64,000 bases of DNA from Paracoccus zhejiangensis (GCF_002847445.1 NZ_CP025430.1:1488001-1552000), one strand, 5' to 3'; counted from the first letter of the stretch, positions 33,845-43,686 are shown. Numbers and translations: made by a program. Notes: a model not told the origin generated them from the sequence alone.

Positions 33845-35032
33845 ATGGGCATCCGGAACACCTCGCGCGGCTATGGCCGCGTTGCCCGAGGCTTTCACTG
33901 GCTGATGGCGGTGCTGATCCTGGCCGCCATCGGGCTCGGGCTCTATGCCACCAGCCTGCCGGCAGCATCGGACGGCGATATTGCGCGGCTTTTCGGGGTC
34001 TTCTCGATCCACAAGACCCTCGGCGTCACCCTGCTGGCGCTGGCGCTGCTGCGGCTTGGCTGGAGCCTGACCCAGCCGCGCCCCGCGCCGCTGCACCCTG
34101 AACGCCGGGCCGAGACGCTGCTCGCTGCGACCGTCCACTGGGCGATGTATGGCGGGATGATCCTGATGCCGCTCTCGGGCCTTTTGCGCCATGCCAGCGC
34201 GCCGGGGGATTTCGCCCGCATCCTCTGGCCCTTTGGCCAGCGCCTGCCCGGGCTGCCGGTGGACCAGACGGTCAGCGCCGCCTTTTCCGCGATGCACCGG
34301 ACCGGATGGATATTGCTCGCCCTGCTGATCGCCCTGCATATGGCAGGAGTTGCAAAGCACCGGCTGATCGACCGCGATGCCACGCTGGCGCGGATGACCG
34401 GGCGCGGCGACCTGCCCGAGCCGCCCGTCGGTCCCCGCCTGCCCGGCTTCGTCGCGCCGCTGCTGGCGCTGGCGATCTGGAGCGCGGCCTTTACCTTCGC
34501 GTTGACCCGCGTGCCCGAGGCGACAGCCCCGATGCCGACCGCGCCCGCCCCCGTAAGCGCCGCCGAATGGCAGGTCGAGGAGGGCACGCTGCGGCTCTCG
34601 GTCCTGCAGGGGGCGAGCCCGGTCAGCGGGACCTTCGCCGCCTGGACCGCCGCCATCGCCTATGACGAGCCGAGCCGCACCGGCCATGTCGAGGTTTCGA
34701 TCCGGCTCGACTCGCTGTCGCTCGGCGCCATCACCAAGACCGCGCTCGGCCCCGGCTTCCTCATGGCCGAGGCCCATCCCCGCGCCATTTTCGAAGCCGA
34801 TATCCTGCCCGAAGGCGCCGACCACGTCGCCCGAGGGACGCTGCAACTGGCCGGCGCCGAGGTTCCGCTCACCCTGCCCTTCACCCTGACGATCACCGGC
34901 GACACGGCGACGATGACCGGCCAGACCGTTCTGGATCGCCGCGATTTCGGCATCGGCGCGGGCTATGCGGATGAGGGGACGGTGGGGTTCGGGGTGACGG
35001 TCGACGTGGCGCTGACGGCGAAGCGACAGTAG
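33845..35032 (+). CDS. Cytochrome b561 fused to a YceI domain
   Basis: The protein has 395 residues; ATG 33845 has AGGAG 8 bases upstream. The N-terminal half (about 1-185) is a four-helix cytochrome b561: YGRVARGFHWLMAVLILAAIG, FSIHKTLGVTLLALALLRLGW, ATVHWAMYGGMILMPLSG and MHRTGWILLALLIALHMAGV provide the heme His. After a further helix (about 205-225) and a Pro/Ala-rich linker comes a periplasmic YceI domain (about 240-395; EWQVEEGTLRLSVLQGASPV, GPGFLMAEAHPRAIFEADI, ending DEGTVGFGVTVDVAL). The fusion links membrane electron transfer to a lipocalin-like binder. A separate YceI gene is at 3227. Confidence 0.92.
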   Translation: MGIRNTSRGYGRVARGFHWLMAVLILAAIGLGLYATSLPAASDGDIARLFGVFSIHKTLGVTLLALALLRLGWSLTQPRPAPLHPERRAETLLAATVHWAMYGGMILMPLSGLLRHASAPGDFARILWPFGQRLPGLPVDQTVSAAFSAMHRTGWILLALLIALHMAGVAKHRLIDRDATLARMTGRGDLPEPPVGPRLPGFVAPLLALAIWSAAFTFALTRVPEATAPMPTAPAPVSAAEWQVEEGTLRLSVLQGASPVSGTFAAWTAAIAYDEPSRTGHVEVSIRLDSLSLGAITKTALGPGFLMAEAHPRAIFEADILPEGADHVARGTLQLAGAEVPLTLPFTLTITGDTATMTGQTVLDRRDFGIGAGYADEGTVGFGVTVDVALTAKRQ

Positions 35033-35042
35033 GCGCGGCATG

Positions 35043-35069
35043 AAAAAGGGGGCCATTCCGGCCCCCTTT
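35043..35069. terminator. Bidirectional terminator between the b561-YceI gene and ndk
   Basis: GGGGGCC (35048-35054) pairs with GGCCCCC (35060-35066) around ATTCC. AAAAA precedes it (T-run for the minus-strand ndk transcript) and TTT follows it. It lies 10 bases after the fusion gene stop and 23 bases after the ndk stop. Confidence 0.85.
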
Positions 35070-35092
35070 CCCTCAATCAATCAGCAGTCAGA

Positions 35093-35515
35093 TCAGCCGA
35101 CCAGTTCCAGGCCGCTGAAGAAGAAGGCGATCTCTTCCTTGGCGGTTTCCGGGGCGTCCGAACCGTGGACCGAATTCTCGCCGACCGAGAGGGCGAAGTC
35201 CTTGCGGATGGTGCCGGCATCGGCCTGGGCCGGGTTGGTGGCGCCCATCACTTCGCGGTTCTTGGCAATGGCGTTCTCGCCTTCCAGAACCTGCACGACG
35301 ACCGGCTCGGAGGCCATGAACTCGACCAGCTCGCCATAGAAGGGGCGGTCCTTGTGGACGACGTAGAACTGGCCGGCCTGGGCGGGCGACAGGTGGATGC
35401 GCTTCTGCGCGACGATGCGCAGGCCGGCATCCTCGAACTTGGCATTGATCTTGCCGGTCAGGTTGCGACGGGTCGCGTCGGGCTTGATGATGGAAAGCGT
35501 GCGTTCGATCGCCAT
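35093..35515 (-). CDS. ndk: Nucleoside diphosphate kinase
   Basis: The protein has 140 residues. [20 protein letters not shown] is the standard start, and [21 protein letters not shown] holds the phosphorylated His (H117). It equilibrates nucleoside triphosphates through a phospho-His intermediate, as a tetramer or hexamer. ATG 35515 starts the family-length protein; the reading frame happens to stay open far upstream to 36319, antisense to the next gene, and that part is not coding. Confidence 0.97.
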   Translation of the reverse strand: MAIERTLSIIKPDATRRNLTGKINAKFEDAGLRIVAQKRIHLSPAQAGQFYVVHKDRPFYGELVEFMASEPVVVQVLEGENAIAKNREVMGATNPAQADAGTIRKDFALSVGENSVHGSDAPETAKEEIAFFFSGLELVG

Positions 35516-35762
35516 GGTTTTCGTCCTGTCAGGGGGGCCGGCATCTGCGCCGCACCCGGGAAAAATCCGCGACCGGTTAACAGGCTTGCGGCCAAGGGGC
35601 AAGCATTGCTCGCAGGTGACGGACCGGCGCCAACCTGCCTTTTCCACCGACGCGGGAAGATCGCCGCTGACATTCCCGCCCCGTCTGCCAAGATGCGGGC
35701 GATGAAACACCACGGATCGGCACCCTCGCGGAGGCTGCCCCCCACGCCGGAGCCGCCGACCG

Positions 35763-36905
35763 ATGCCCGAGACGACACCGACAGCCGAGAACAAGGACCA
35801 CACGGATGCGCTCGCACAGGGACCGCTGGCGCCAAGACGGGCGGTGCCGGTCGCGACCATCCTGACCGTCTTCGCGCTCGCGATCCTTCTGGCCGCGCTC
35901 TGGGTCTGGAAGGGGCTGATCCTTCTGACCTTCGCCGCCATCCTCGTCGCCATCGCACTCAGGGGCGGGGCGAAGCTGCTCAATCGCTGGACCGGGATCG
36001 GCGTCAAGCTGGGCGTGGTGCTGACCATGGCGCTGCTGGTGCTGGTCGCGTTCTTGCTGATGCGCAGCATCGGCCCGGCGATCTCGGCCCAGTTCAACGA
36101 GCTGATGCGCGGCCTGCCCGCCGCCTGGCAGCAGGTCAGCGACTGGCTGGACAAAAGCAACATCGGCAGCTTCATCGAGCGGCAGCTGGAACCCTCGGGC
36201 AGCTCGGGCGGCAGCGGCACGACCGCGGCCAGCGGTTTGCCCGGCATCTTCAGCTTCCTGACCGGCACCATCACCACGGTCTTCGGCGGCGTTGCCAACG
36301 TGGTGCTGATGCTGACCATGGCGATCTTCCTGGCGCTCGATGGCCCAAGCTATCGTGATGGCGCGCTGAAGCTGGTGCCGATTCCCCATCGCCCGAGGGC
36401 GCGCTTGATCAGCGACGAGCTCGACATCTCGCTTGGCCGCTGGATGGCGGGACAGGCGGTGGACATGGCGGTGGTGGCGCTGCTGACGGGGTTGGGCCTG
36501 TGGCTGCTGGGGATGCCGCTCGCCATGGTGCTGGGGCTGATCGCCGGGCTAACCAACATTATCCCCTATGTCGGGCCGTTCCTGTCAGGCGCGCCTGCGG
36601 TGCTGTTCGCGTTGACCCAAGGTGTCGACATGGCGGTCTATGTGCTGCTGCTGTTCGTCGCGGTGCAGCAGCTCGAGGGCAACCTGCTGATGCCGCTGAT
36701 CCAGAAATACGCCTCGGACCTGCCGCCGGTGCTCAGCGTCATGGGCATCGTCGCCTTCGGCGGGCTGTTCGGCTTTGCCGGCATCCTGCTGGCGACGCCG
36801 CTGGTGCTGGTGCTGATCGTGCTGGTCAAGCGGGTCTATATCGAGGGGATTCTGGGCGATGCGCCCGCGCCCCCGGCACAGGCTCCGGCACAGGTGGGCG
36901 GATGA
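35763..36905 (+). CDS. AI-2E (PerM/YdiK) family transporter
   Basis: The protein has 380 residues and seven to eight membrane helices. An N-terminal pair (about 28-75) is followed by an amphipathic stretch ([20 protein letters not shown]), a Ser/Gly-rich linker at about 140-155, and the conserved C-terminal half with [38 protein letters not shown] and [17 protein letters not shown]. The P-Y-V/I-G and E-x-N-x-L-x-P motifs define the family. Members include TqsA and Na+/H+ antiporters; the substrate here is unknown. Start is poorly defined: no strong ribosome site precedes ATG 35763. Confidence 0.85.
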   Translation: MPETTPTAENKDHTDALAQGPLAPRRAVPVATILTVFALAILLAALWVWKGLILLTFAAILVAIALRGGAKLLNRWTGIGVKLGVVLTMALLVLVAFLLMRSIGPAISAQFNELMRGLPAAWQQVSDWLDKSNIGSFIERQLEPSGSSGGSGTTAASGLPGIFSFLTGTITTVFGGVANVVLMLTMAIFLALDGPSYRDGALKLVPIPHRPRARLISDELDISLGRWMAGQAVDMAVVALLTGLGLWLLGMPLAMVLGLIAGLTNIIPYVGPFLSGAPAVLFALTQGVDMAVYVLLLFVAVQQLEGNLLMPLIQKYASDLPPVLSVMGIVAFGGLFGFAGILLATPLVLVLIVLVKRVYIEGILGDAPAPPAQAPAQVGG

Positions 36906-37055
36906 TCGGGAACCGGGAAAGGCGGGATGTGCCCTTCGGCACCGGGTTTCGGCGGTTTCGCACCGGATTAACCTCGACTGCGCTGTTTTGTGATTCCGTC
37001 ACAGCAACCGGTTAGGATAGGCTCGAACTGCAGAAGGGCATGGGCGAGACTGTTG

Positions 37056-37823
37056 ATGCGTCAAGGCCGCTATTCCACCCGCTTCGCCGAAACCGAAGCC
37101 GATCTCAGCCGCGCGCAGCACCTGCGCTGGCAGTGCTTTCTCGCGCGCAGTCGGGCCGAGGGCGGGGATCACGATTCGCTGGACCGCGACAGCCATGACG
37201 CGCTCTGCCGCCATGTGCTGATCGAAGAGGCGCAGAGCGGGACCCTGGTCTGCTGCTTCCGCATCCTGCCCTTGTCGGGCGGGTCCGAGATCGCCCGCAG
37301 CTATTCCGCACAATACTACAACCTCGCCTCGCTGGCGGATTACGATGGCAAGCTGGTCGAACTGGGGCGCTTCTGCGTCCATCCCGACCACAGCGATCCC
37401 GATATCCTGCGGCTGGCCTGGGCGATGCTGACCGATTATGTCGAGGCCGAGGGCGTGGGTCTGCTGTTCGGCTGTTCCAGCTTCATCGGCACCGAGCCCG
37501 AAGCCTATGGCGATGCCTTCGCCATACTGCGCGAACGGCATCTGGCGCCGAAACGCTGGCTGCCAAGGGTCAAGGCGCCGCAGGTCTTCCGCTTTGCCCG
37601 GGCGCTGCGCTTTGCCCGGCCCGATCCGAAGAAGGCGATGGCAGCGATGCCGCCGCTGTTGCGCAGCTATCTGGCGATGGGGGGATGGGTCAGCGATCAT
37701 GCCGTGGTCGATCCGCAGATGAACACGCTGCATGTCTTTACCGGGCTGGAGGTCAGCGCCATCTCGGCCAACCGCCGCCGCTTCCTGCGCGGTGGCCCGG
37801 CCAGCCTGCCCGACCCGACCTGA
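37056..37823 (+). CDS. olsB: L-ornithine N-alpha-acyltransferase-like (OlsB) GNAT protein
   Basis: The protein has 255 residues and starts at ATG 37056. It reads QGRYSTRFAETEADLSRAQHLRW, HVLIEEAQSGTLVCCFRILPL, KLVELGRFCVHPDHSDPDILRLAW and GLLFGCSSFIGTEPE. This matches the OlsB/hemolysin-like acyltransferase family, which transfers a 3-hydroxyacyl group from ACP to ornithine, the first step of phosphate-free ornithine lipid synthesis. The second gene, olsA (a PlsC-like acyltransferase), is not next to it. The adjacent minus-strand gene is the class IV aminotransferase. I am fairly sure of the family, less of the substrate. Confidence 0.82.
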   Translation: MRQGRYSTRFAETEADLSRAQHLRWQCFLARSRAEGGDHDSLDRDSHDALCRHVLIEEAQSGTLVCCFRILPLSGGSEIARSYSAQYYNLASLADYDGKLVELGRFCVHPDHSDPDILRLAWAMLTDYVEAEGVGLLFGCSSFIGTEPEAYGDAFAILRERHLAPKRWLPRVKAPQVFRFARALRFARPDPKKAMAAMPPLLRSYLAMGGWVSDHAVVDPQMNTLHVFTGLEVSAISANRRRFLRGGPASLPDPT

Positions 37824-37830
37824 GCGCGCG

Positions 37831-38469
37831 TCAGCCGGCCAGCCGCGCCGGGATCAGCCCGCGCAGCGCATTGCCCATGAAGAGATCGCCTTGAATGTCA
37901 GCGGGATGCAGCACCGCCTCGCGCGCCGCGCCCTGATCCAGCAGCGATTGCCGGAGCACGCCGGGCAGCAGCCCGCAGGTCAGCGGCGGGGTTAGCAGCA
38001 GCCCGTCCTGCCGCAGGAACAGGTTCGTAATCGTGCCCTCGCAAAACTCGCCGCGCTCGTTGAGCAGGATTGCTTCATCAACGCCCTCGGGCAGCGCCGC
38101 CCGTGCCGCATCATAGGCGGGGCGCTGCGAGCTTTTGATCCTCAACCAGGGATCGGCGCTGTCCAGACGGACCACGGACAGCGCCACCCGCCATTCCGGT
38201 GGATTGGGCGGCAGGGGCGCGTGGGTCGTGGCGATCTGCCCCGCGGCATCCACCGTCAGCCGCACCCGCAGCGCACCTGCCTCGGGGCGGCGCTCCCGCG
38301 CGATCCGTTCCGCCTCGGCCTCGTCCAGCGGAAACCCCACCGCCGCGCAGTCGCGGCGCAGGCGGGCGCGGTGCAGCGGCCAGAGCGGGATCGATCCATC
38401 CGGCTCTTGCCGCATGGTCTCGATGATGGTCAGCCCCTCGGGGAGAGGTCGGCGAAGGATGATTTCCAC
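37831..38469 (-). CDS. Class IV aminotransferase, probable 4-amino-4-deoxychorismate lyase
   Basis: The protein has 212 residues if GTG 38469 is the start. GTG is chosen because GGAGG lies 8 bases before it; ATG 38484 (217 residues) is possible. Both overlap the 3' end of pabB by about 40-55 bases. It carries LTIIETMRQEPDGSIPLWPLHRARL, IKSSQRPAYDAARAAL (PLP Lys), DEAILLNERGEFCEGTITNLFLR and LTCGLLPGVLRQSLL. This is the fold-type IV PLP family; next to pabB it should be PabC, which releases 4-aminobenzoate and pyruvate from aminodeoxychorismate for folate. Confidence 0.87.
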   Translation of the reverse strand: MEIILRRPLPEGLTIIETMRQEPDGSIPLWPLHRARLRRDCAAVGFPLDEAEAERIARERRPEAGALRVRLTVDAAGQIATTHAPLPPNPPEWRVALSVVRLDSADPWLRIKSSQRPAYDAARAALPEGVDEAILLNERGEFCEGTITNLFLRQDGLLLTPPLTCGLLPGVLRQSLLDQGAAREAVLHPADIQGDLFMGNALRGLIPARLAG

Positions 38470-39560
38470 AGCGCCTCCCTCCATTCCGCATCGGCTTGGC
38501 TGTCGTAGACAATGCCGCCGCCGACGTTCAGCCGCAAGCGTCCGGGCGCCTCGACCACGGGCGTACGGATGGCGACGTTGAAGCGCATCGGGCCGGCCGG
38601 ATCGGCCCAGCCAATCGCGCCGCAATAGATGCCACGCGGGCTGTCCTCGAGTTCCGCGATGATCTCCATCGCCCGGACCTTCGGCGCGCCGGTGATCGAG
38701 CCGCAGGGAAAGAGCGCCGCGATGATCTCGGTCAGTCCCGCACCCTCGGCCAGTTGGCCCTGGACCGTCGAGGTCATCTGGTGGACGGTGGCATAGGTCT
38801 CGATCTGGAACAGCTGCGGCACCTTGACCGAACCGGCGGTGCAGACCCGGCTGATGTCATTGCGCAGAAGGTCCACGATCATCAGGTTCTCAGCCCGGTC
38901 CTTTTCCGAGGCCAGCAGAGCCGCCGCCGCCGCTGCATCGGCTTCGGGCGTGGCGCCGCGCGGCGCGGTGCCCTTCATCGGGCGGGTCTCGATCCTGCCC
39001 TGCGCATCGACGGCGAAGAACAGTTCCGGGCTGCGCGACAGGATCGCCAGGCCGCCCAGATCGACAAAGGCCCCCTCGCCCACCGGCTGGCGCGCGGAAA
39101 GCGCGGCATAGACCTCTGCCGGGCTGCCGGTGAACGCGGCCCGCATCGCGAAGGTCAGGTTGATCTGATAGCTGTCCCCCGCCTCGATATAGTCATGCAC
39201 GCGGGCAATCGCGCGATTGTAGGTCTCGCGGGTCCAGAGCGGCTGCGCCGGGCCAATGCTGGCGCCCGCCGAGTCCGGCAAGGGCGGCGCGGGTCGCGGG
39301 GCGTCGAAGGCGCCGATCAGGATCAGCGGCACGTCACGCCCCTCGGGCATCAGCGAGGCAAGGCGCGGGGTCAGGGCATAGCCCAGTTCGTAGGAGAAAT
39401 AACCCGCAAGCCAAAGCCCCTCGCGCCGGGCGGCCTCGATCTCGGCAAAGGCCCCGGCGACCTCGTCGGGCGTATCGGCGCGGATCAGGCGAACGGGATC
39501 GGCAAACAGCGTGCCGCCGTCCAGCGGCCCGGTGTCAAAGCGGATCGACGGCCCGTCCAT
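38430..39560 (-). CDS. pabB: Aminodeoxychorismate synthase component I
   Basis: The protein has 376 residues. ATG 39560 overlaps the mfd stop by one base (TGATG); the GTG codon just before it could also start. It has the chorismate-binding domain: IEAGDSYQINLTF, RPMKGTAPRG (the PIKGT motif as PMKGT), ENLMIVDLLRNDISRV, VHQMTSTVQG, FPCGSITGAPKVRAM and YCGAIGW. The K in MKGT marks PabB-type (aminodeoxychorismate-forming) enzymes. It makes aminodeoxychorismate from chorismate and ammonia for folate, in an operon with the overlapping class IV lyase gene. Confidence 0.94.
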   Translation of the reverse strand: MDGPSIRFDTGPLDGGTLFADPVRLIRADTPDEVAGAFAEIEAARREGLWLAGYFSYELGYALTPRLASLMPEGRDVPLILIGAFDAPRPAPPLPDSAGASIGPAQPLWTRETYNRAIARVHDYIEAGDSYQINLTFAMRAAFTGSPAEVYAALSARQPVGEGAFVDLGGLAILSRSPELFFAVDAQGRIETRPMKGTAPRGATPEADAAAAAALLASEKDRAENLMIVDLLRNDISRVCTAGSVKVPQLFQIETYATVHQMTSTVQGQLAEGAGLTEIIAALFPCGSITGAPKVRAMEIIAELEDSPRGIYCGAIGWADPAGPMRFNVAIRTPVVEAPGRLRLNVGGGIVYDSQADAEWREALWKSSFADLSPRG

Positions 39561-42500
39561 CACGCCTTCGCCACGGCCTTGGCCTTGACCGCCAGATCAC
39601 GTGCAATGCCGTAAGCGCCCTTGATCCGCTCGGCATCACTGCCCCAGTCGCGGCGGATGACGATCTTGTTGCCCTCGACCTTGGCCTGCCCGCGCTGGTC
39701 GGTCAGGAACTCGACCAGACCGGAGGGGTTCGGGAACTTGTCGCCGTGGAACTGCACCGTCGCGCCCTTCGGCCCGGCATCCAGCCGCGAGATATTGGCG
39801 ACCTTCGCCCGCGCCTTGATGCGGATCACGTTCATCAGCGTCGAAACCTCGCGCGGCAGCGGCCCGAAGCGGTCGATCAGTTCGGCGGCGAAGCCCTCGA
39901 GCTCGACCTTGGTGGTCAGCTCGGCCAGACGGCGATAGAGGCCGAGGCGAACGTCCAGATCGGGGATATAGCTTTCGGGGATCGTCACCGGCACGCCAAG
40001 GTTCAGCTGCGGCGCCCATTCATCCTCGGGCGTACCTTCGATCTCGCCGGATTTCAGCTTGGCGATCGTTTCTTCCAGCATCGCCTGATACAGCTCGAAG
40101 CCAACTTCCTTGATGTGACCCGACTGCTCCTCGCCCAGAAGGTTGCCGGCCCCGCGCAGGTCCATGTCCTGCGAGGCAAGGTTGAAGCCCGCGCCAAGGC
40201 TGTCGATGGCGCCAAGGAATTTCAGCCGCCGCATCGCCTGCGGGGTCAGCGGCGCGCGGGGCTTGGTGGTCAGGTAGCAATAGGCGCGGGTCTTGGAGCG
40301 CCCGACCCGGCCGCGGATCTGGTAGAGCTGCGCAAGACCGAACATGTCGGCACGCCAGACGACCATGGTGTTGGCGGTCGGGATGTCGAGGCCCGATTCC
40401 ACGATCGAGGTCGCCACCAGCACGTCATGGCCGCCATCGTAGAAATCGTTCATCCGGGCATCCAGATCGCCCGCCGCCATCTGACCATGGGCCACCAGAT
40501 AGCGCACTTCCGGCACGTTCTCGGTCAACCAATGTTCCACATCCGGCAGGTCCGAGATGCGCGGCACGACGAAGAAGCTTTGCCCGCCGCGATATTTCTC
40601 GCGCAGCAGCGCCTCGCGGATGGTGACGCTGTCGAACTCGCTGACATAGGTGCGGATCGCCAGACGGTCGACCGGCGGCGTGCCGATGATCGACAGGTCC
40701 CGCACCCCGGTCAGCGACATCTGCAAGGTGCGCGGGATCGGCGTGGCGGTCAGGGTCAGCACGTGAATATCGCTGCGCAGCTCCTTCAGCCGTTCCTTGT
40801 GGCCGACGCCGAAATGCTGTTCCTCGTCGACGATCAGCAGGCCGAGGCGCTTGAACCGGACCGCCTTGGCCAACACCGCATGGGTGCCGACGACGATATC
40901 GACGCTGCCATCCGCCAGACCCTTGCGGGTTTCGGCGGCATCGCGGGCCGAGACGAAGCGCGACAGCGGGCGGACGGTGATCGGGGTACCACGGAACCGC
41001 TCGGCAAAGGTCTTGAAATGCTGGCGGGCGAGAAGCGTGGTCGGCGCGATGACCGCCACCTGTTCGCCCTGCGAGGCGGCGATGAAGGCCGCGCGCATGG
41101 CAACCTCGGTCTTGCCGAATCCCACATCGCCCACCACGAGGCGATCCATCGGCCGACCGGCCGAGAGGTCATTCGCCACATCCTCGATGGCCGAGGCCTG
41201 ATCGTCGGTCTCACTATAGGGGAAGCGGGCGGCGAAGGCCTCCCAGTCATGGTGATCGGGTTCCAGCACCGGAGCGGGCCGCAGCAGGCGTTCGGCGGCA
41301 ATGCGCATCAGCTTGTCGGCGATCAGCTTGATGCGTTCCTTCAGCCGGGCCTTGCGCGCCTGCCAGGCACCGCCGCCCAGCTTGTCGAGCAGGCCCTCCT
41401 CGTGGCCATAGCGGCTGAGCAGCTCGATATTCTCGACCGGCAGGAACAGCCGATCGCCACCGGCATATTCCAGCGCCACGCAGTCGTGCGGCACGCCGGC
41501 GGCCTTGATCGTCTCGAGCCCGGTATAGCGACCGATGCCATGTTCGACATGGACGACCAGATCGCCCGGCGTGAGGCTGGTGGTGTCCTTCAGGAAATCC
41601 TCGGCCCGGCGGCGCTTCTTGGCGCCCCGGATCAGCCGGTCGCCCAGCACGTCCTGTTCCGAGATGACCGCCAGTCCCGGCGCGGTATAGCCCTGCTCCA
41701 GTGGCCAGACCGCAAGGCCGAGCGTGCCGGGCGCGTCAGACAGGTCGCGCAGATCGGCGATGGCTTTCGCGCCGGTGACACCCTCATCCGCGATCAGCCC
41801 CGACAGACGCTCGCGCGCGCCCTCGGAGAAGCTGGCGATGATCACCCGGCCCTGTTTCTGCAGTGCCTTCACATGATCGGCCAGCGCCTTGAAAAGGTTC
41901 GCGTCTTCTGACTGACGCTCGGGGGCGAAGTTGCGCCCGATGCGGCCGCCGCCATCAAGCACGCCCGGCCCCGGCGGGGCGGGCAGAACGCGCAGCTGGA
42001 TGGTGCGATGGTTCTTCAGCCAGCCCTGCCACTCGTCGCGGGTCGGGAACATCAGGTCGGGCGGCACCGGGCGATAGACGGTATCGCTGCGGTTCTTGGC
42101 AGCCAGCGCGTCGCGGCGGGCCTGATACTGCTCGGCGATCATGGCGCGGCGGGCATCCTCGACCTGCGCGATCTGGTCATCCAGCATCACCGATGCGCCG
42201 GGCAGATAGTCGAAGAGGCTCTCCATCCGCTCGTGGAACCAAGGGAGCCAATGCTCCATCCCCGCCTGCTTGCGCCCGGCACTGACCGATTCATACAGCG
42301 GATCATTGGTGCCGCCGCCCCAGGTCTGACGGTAATTCTGGCGGAAGCGGGTGATGGCGTCCTCGTCGAGGATGACCTCGGACATGGGGGCAAGCTCGAC
42401 CCGCTTCAGCGTCTCCGTGGTGCGCTGGCTGACCGGGTCAAAGCGGCGCGCGCCGTCCAGCACATCGCCGAAGAGATCAAGCCGCACCGGGCCGCTGTCG

Positions 42501-42997
42501 CCCGGCGGGAAGATGTCGATGATGCCGCCGCGGATCGCATAATCACCCGGCTCGGTGACGGTCGGGGCCTGAACGAAGCCCATGCGGACGAGGAAATTGC
42601 GCAAGGCGCCCTCGTCCACCCGGTCGCCCACCCGCGCCGCGAAGCTGGCATGGGACAGAAGATCCCGCGCCGGCAGCCGCTGCAGCACGGCGTTCAGAGT
42701 GGTCAGGAGGGCGAAGGGCCCCTTGATCCGGCCCTGCGCCAGCGCCGCCAGCGTCGCCATGCGCGCGGCCTGAACCGAGCCCTGCGGCGAGACCCGGTCA
42801 TAGGGCGTGGTGTCCCATGCCGGGAAATCCAGCACCACGGCATCCGGCGCGTGAAAGGCCAGCGCGTCGCGCATCGCGGCCATGCGGCGGTCGTCGCGGG
42901 CGATGTGGATGACCGGGGCGCCGCGCGACAGTTCGCGGGCGATCAGGGCAGCGTCATGGCCCTCGGGGGCGCCGGAAAGGGTGATCTGGTCGGGCAT
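39560..42997 (-). CDS. mfd: Transcription-repair coupling factor
   Basis: The protein has 1145 residues, the full family length. In order: UvrB-like domains (about 1-330), the CarD-like RNA polymerase interaction domain (about 470-545; LTPGDLVVHVEHGIGRYTGLE), the RecG-like translocase with Walker A GDVGFGKTEVAMRAAF (about 624) and DEEQHFGV (about 722), TATPIPRTLQMSL, QIRGRVGRS, and the C-terminal TRCF domain (about 1000-1100). It removes RNA polymerase stalled at lesions and recruits UvrA. It is upstream of pabB with a 1-base overlap, so pabB and its lyase are probably co-transcribed with mfd. Confidence 0.97.
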   Translation of the reverse strand: MPDQITLSGAPEGHDAALIARELSRGAPVIHIARDDRRMAAMRDALAFHAPDAVVLDFPAWDTTPYDRVSPQGSVQAARMATLAALAQGRIKGPFALLTTLNAVLQRLPARDLLSHASFAARVGDRVDEGALRNFLVRMGFVQAPTVTEPGDYAIRGGIIDIFPPGDSGPVRLDLFGDVLDGARRFDPVSQRTTETLKRVELAPMSEVILDEDAITRFRQNYRQTWGGGTNDPLYESVSAGRKQAGMEHWLPWFHERMESLFDYLPGASVMLDDQIAQVEDARRAMIAEQYQARRDALAAKNRSDTVYRPVPPDLMFPTRDEWQGWLKNHRTIQLRVLPAPPGPGVLDGGGRIGRNFAPERQSEDANLFKALADHVKALQKQGRVIIASFSEGARERLSGLIADEGVTGAKAIADLRDLSDAPGTLGLAVWPLEQGYTAPGLAVISEQDVLGDRLIRGAKKRRRAEDFLKDTTSLTPGDLVVHVEHGIGRYTGLETIKAAGVPHDCVALEYAGGDRLFLPVENIELLSRYGHEEGLLDKLGGGAWQARKARLKERIKLIADKLMRIAAERLLRPAPVLEPDHHDWEAFAARFPYSETDDQASAIEDVANDLSAGRPMDRLVVGDVGFGKTEVAMRAAFIAASQGEQVAVIAPTTLLARQHFKTFAERFRGTPITVRPLSRFVSARDAAETRKGLADGSVDIVVGTHAVLAKAVRFKRLGLLIVDEEQHFGVGHKERLKELRSDIHVLTLTATPIPRTLQMSLTGVRDLSIIGTPPVDRLAIRTYVSEFDSVTIREALLREKYRGGQSFFVVPRISDLPDVEHWLTENVPEVRYLVAHGQMAAGDLDARMNDFYDGGHDVLVATSIVESGLDIPTANTMVVWRADMFGLAQLYQIRGRVGRSKTRAYCYLTTKPRAPLTPQAMRRLKFLGAIDSLGAGFNLASQDMDLRGAGNLLGEEQSGHIKEVGFELYQAMLEETIAKLKSGEIEGTPEDEWAPQLNLGVPVTIPESYIPDLDVRLGLYRRLAELTTKVELEGFAAELIDRFGPLPREVSTLMNVIRIKARAKVANISRLDAGPKGATVQFHGDKFPNPSGLVEFLTDQRGQAKVEGNKIVIRRDWGSDAERIKGAYGIARDLAVKAKAVAKA

Positions 42998-43059
42998 GAG
43001 CGGTCAGGTAGACCACGGGCCGGCAAAGTCAAGTTGCGCGGCCCCTCTCATAGACTCTG

Positions 43060-43617
43060 TCACAGCCCGTTCGGATGCATCAATTGCCACAAGGTCCCCC
43101 AGAGCGCGGTCACGGCCACGGCCGACATCGACAGAAGAAAGGCCCACCGCCGGTGCCAGCCGATGATCTTCAGCACGCGCGCTGCCGCCTCGTCCGGGGC
43201 GACAGTGCCATCCTGCGCGCCGGCCAGAACCGGGTTCAGTCGCCGCGCCAGCCTGAGGCGCATGAGGAACAGCAGCAAGAGCGGCACCGAGAGCAGTGTC
43301 ACCGCCTGCGCCAGCTCCAGCCCATAGCCGAAGCCTAGAACCCCGAGCGAGGTGACGAGGAAAGAGCCGAGCGCCAGAAAGGCCACGCCCTCGCGCGGGT
43401 CCAGCTGCCAGCGCGGCAGGGCCAGCGTCAGCCAGTCCAGCAGCGCGAGGCTGGGCAAGCCCATGGGATCGCGGCGGGCGCGATTGATGACATCCGAGGG
43501 CACACCCAGCACCGCCCGGCCGCTGCCGGCCCAGATCAGGATCAGCACGAACCAGAACCAGACGCTGCCAAAGCTGCGCGCGTCCATCAGGTCCAGGAAT
43601 CCGTCGATCTGCGGCAC
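43060..43617 (-). CDS. Multipass membrane protein of unknown function
   Basis: The protein has 185 residues with four to five hydrophobic helices: FGSVWFWFVLILIWAGSGRA, GVAFLALGSFLVTSLGVLGF, AVTLLSVPLLLLFLMRLRLA and WAFLLSMSAVAVTALWGTLW. It also has a conserved-looking VLGVPSDVINRARRDP segment after helix 1. Orthologues in rhodobacters are sometimes labelled a component of the SufBCD complex, but nothing in this sequence supports that and no suf genes are near. It lies upstream of mfd on the same strand, divergent from hemB. Confidence 0.75.
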   Translation of the reverse strand: MPQIDGFLDLMDARSFGSVWFWFVLILIWAGSGRAVLGVPSDVINRARRDPMGLPSLALLDWLTLALPRWQLDPREGVAFLALGSFLVTSLGVLGFGYGLELAQAVTLLSVPLLLLFLMRLRLARRLNPVLAGAQDGTVAPDEAAARVLKIIGWHRRWAFLLSMSAVAVTALWGTLWQLMHPNGL

Positions 43618-43686
43618 GTTCAGCCATCCTTGTGATCAGGTGCGCGCGACCTTAGAACGTGCCCAATCCCAAGGAAAGGCCCCCTC

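Noticed and set aside
35516..36319. N-terminal extension of ndk to 408 codons
   Set aside because: The extension is antisense to the AI-2E transporter gene, and NDK is normally about 140 residues with the start chosen here.
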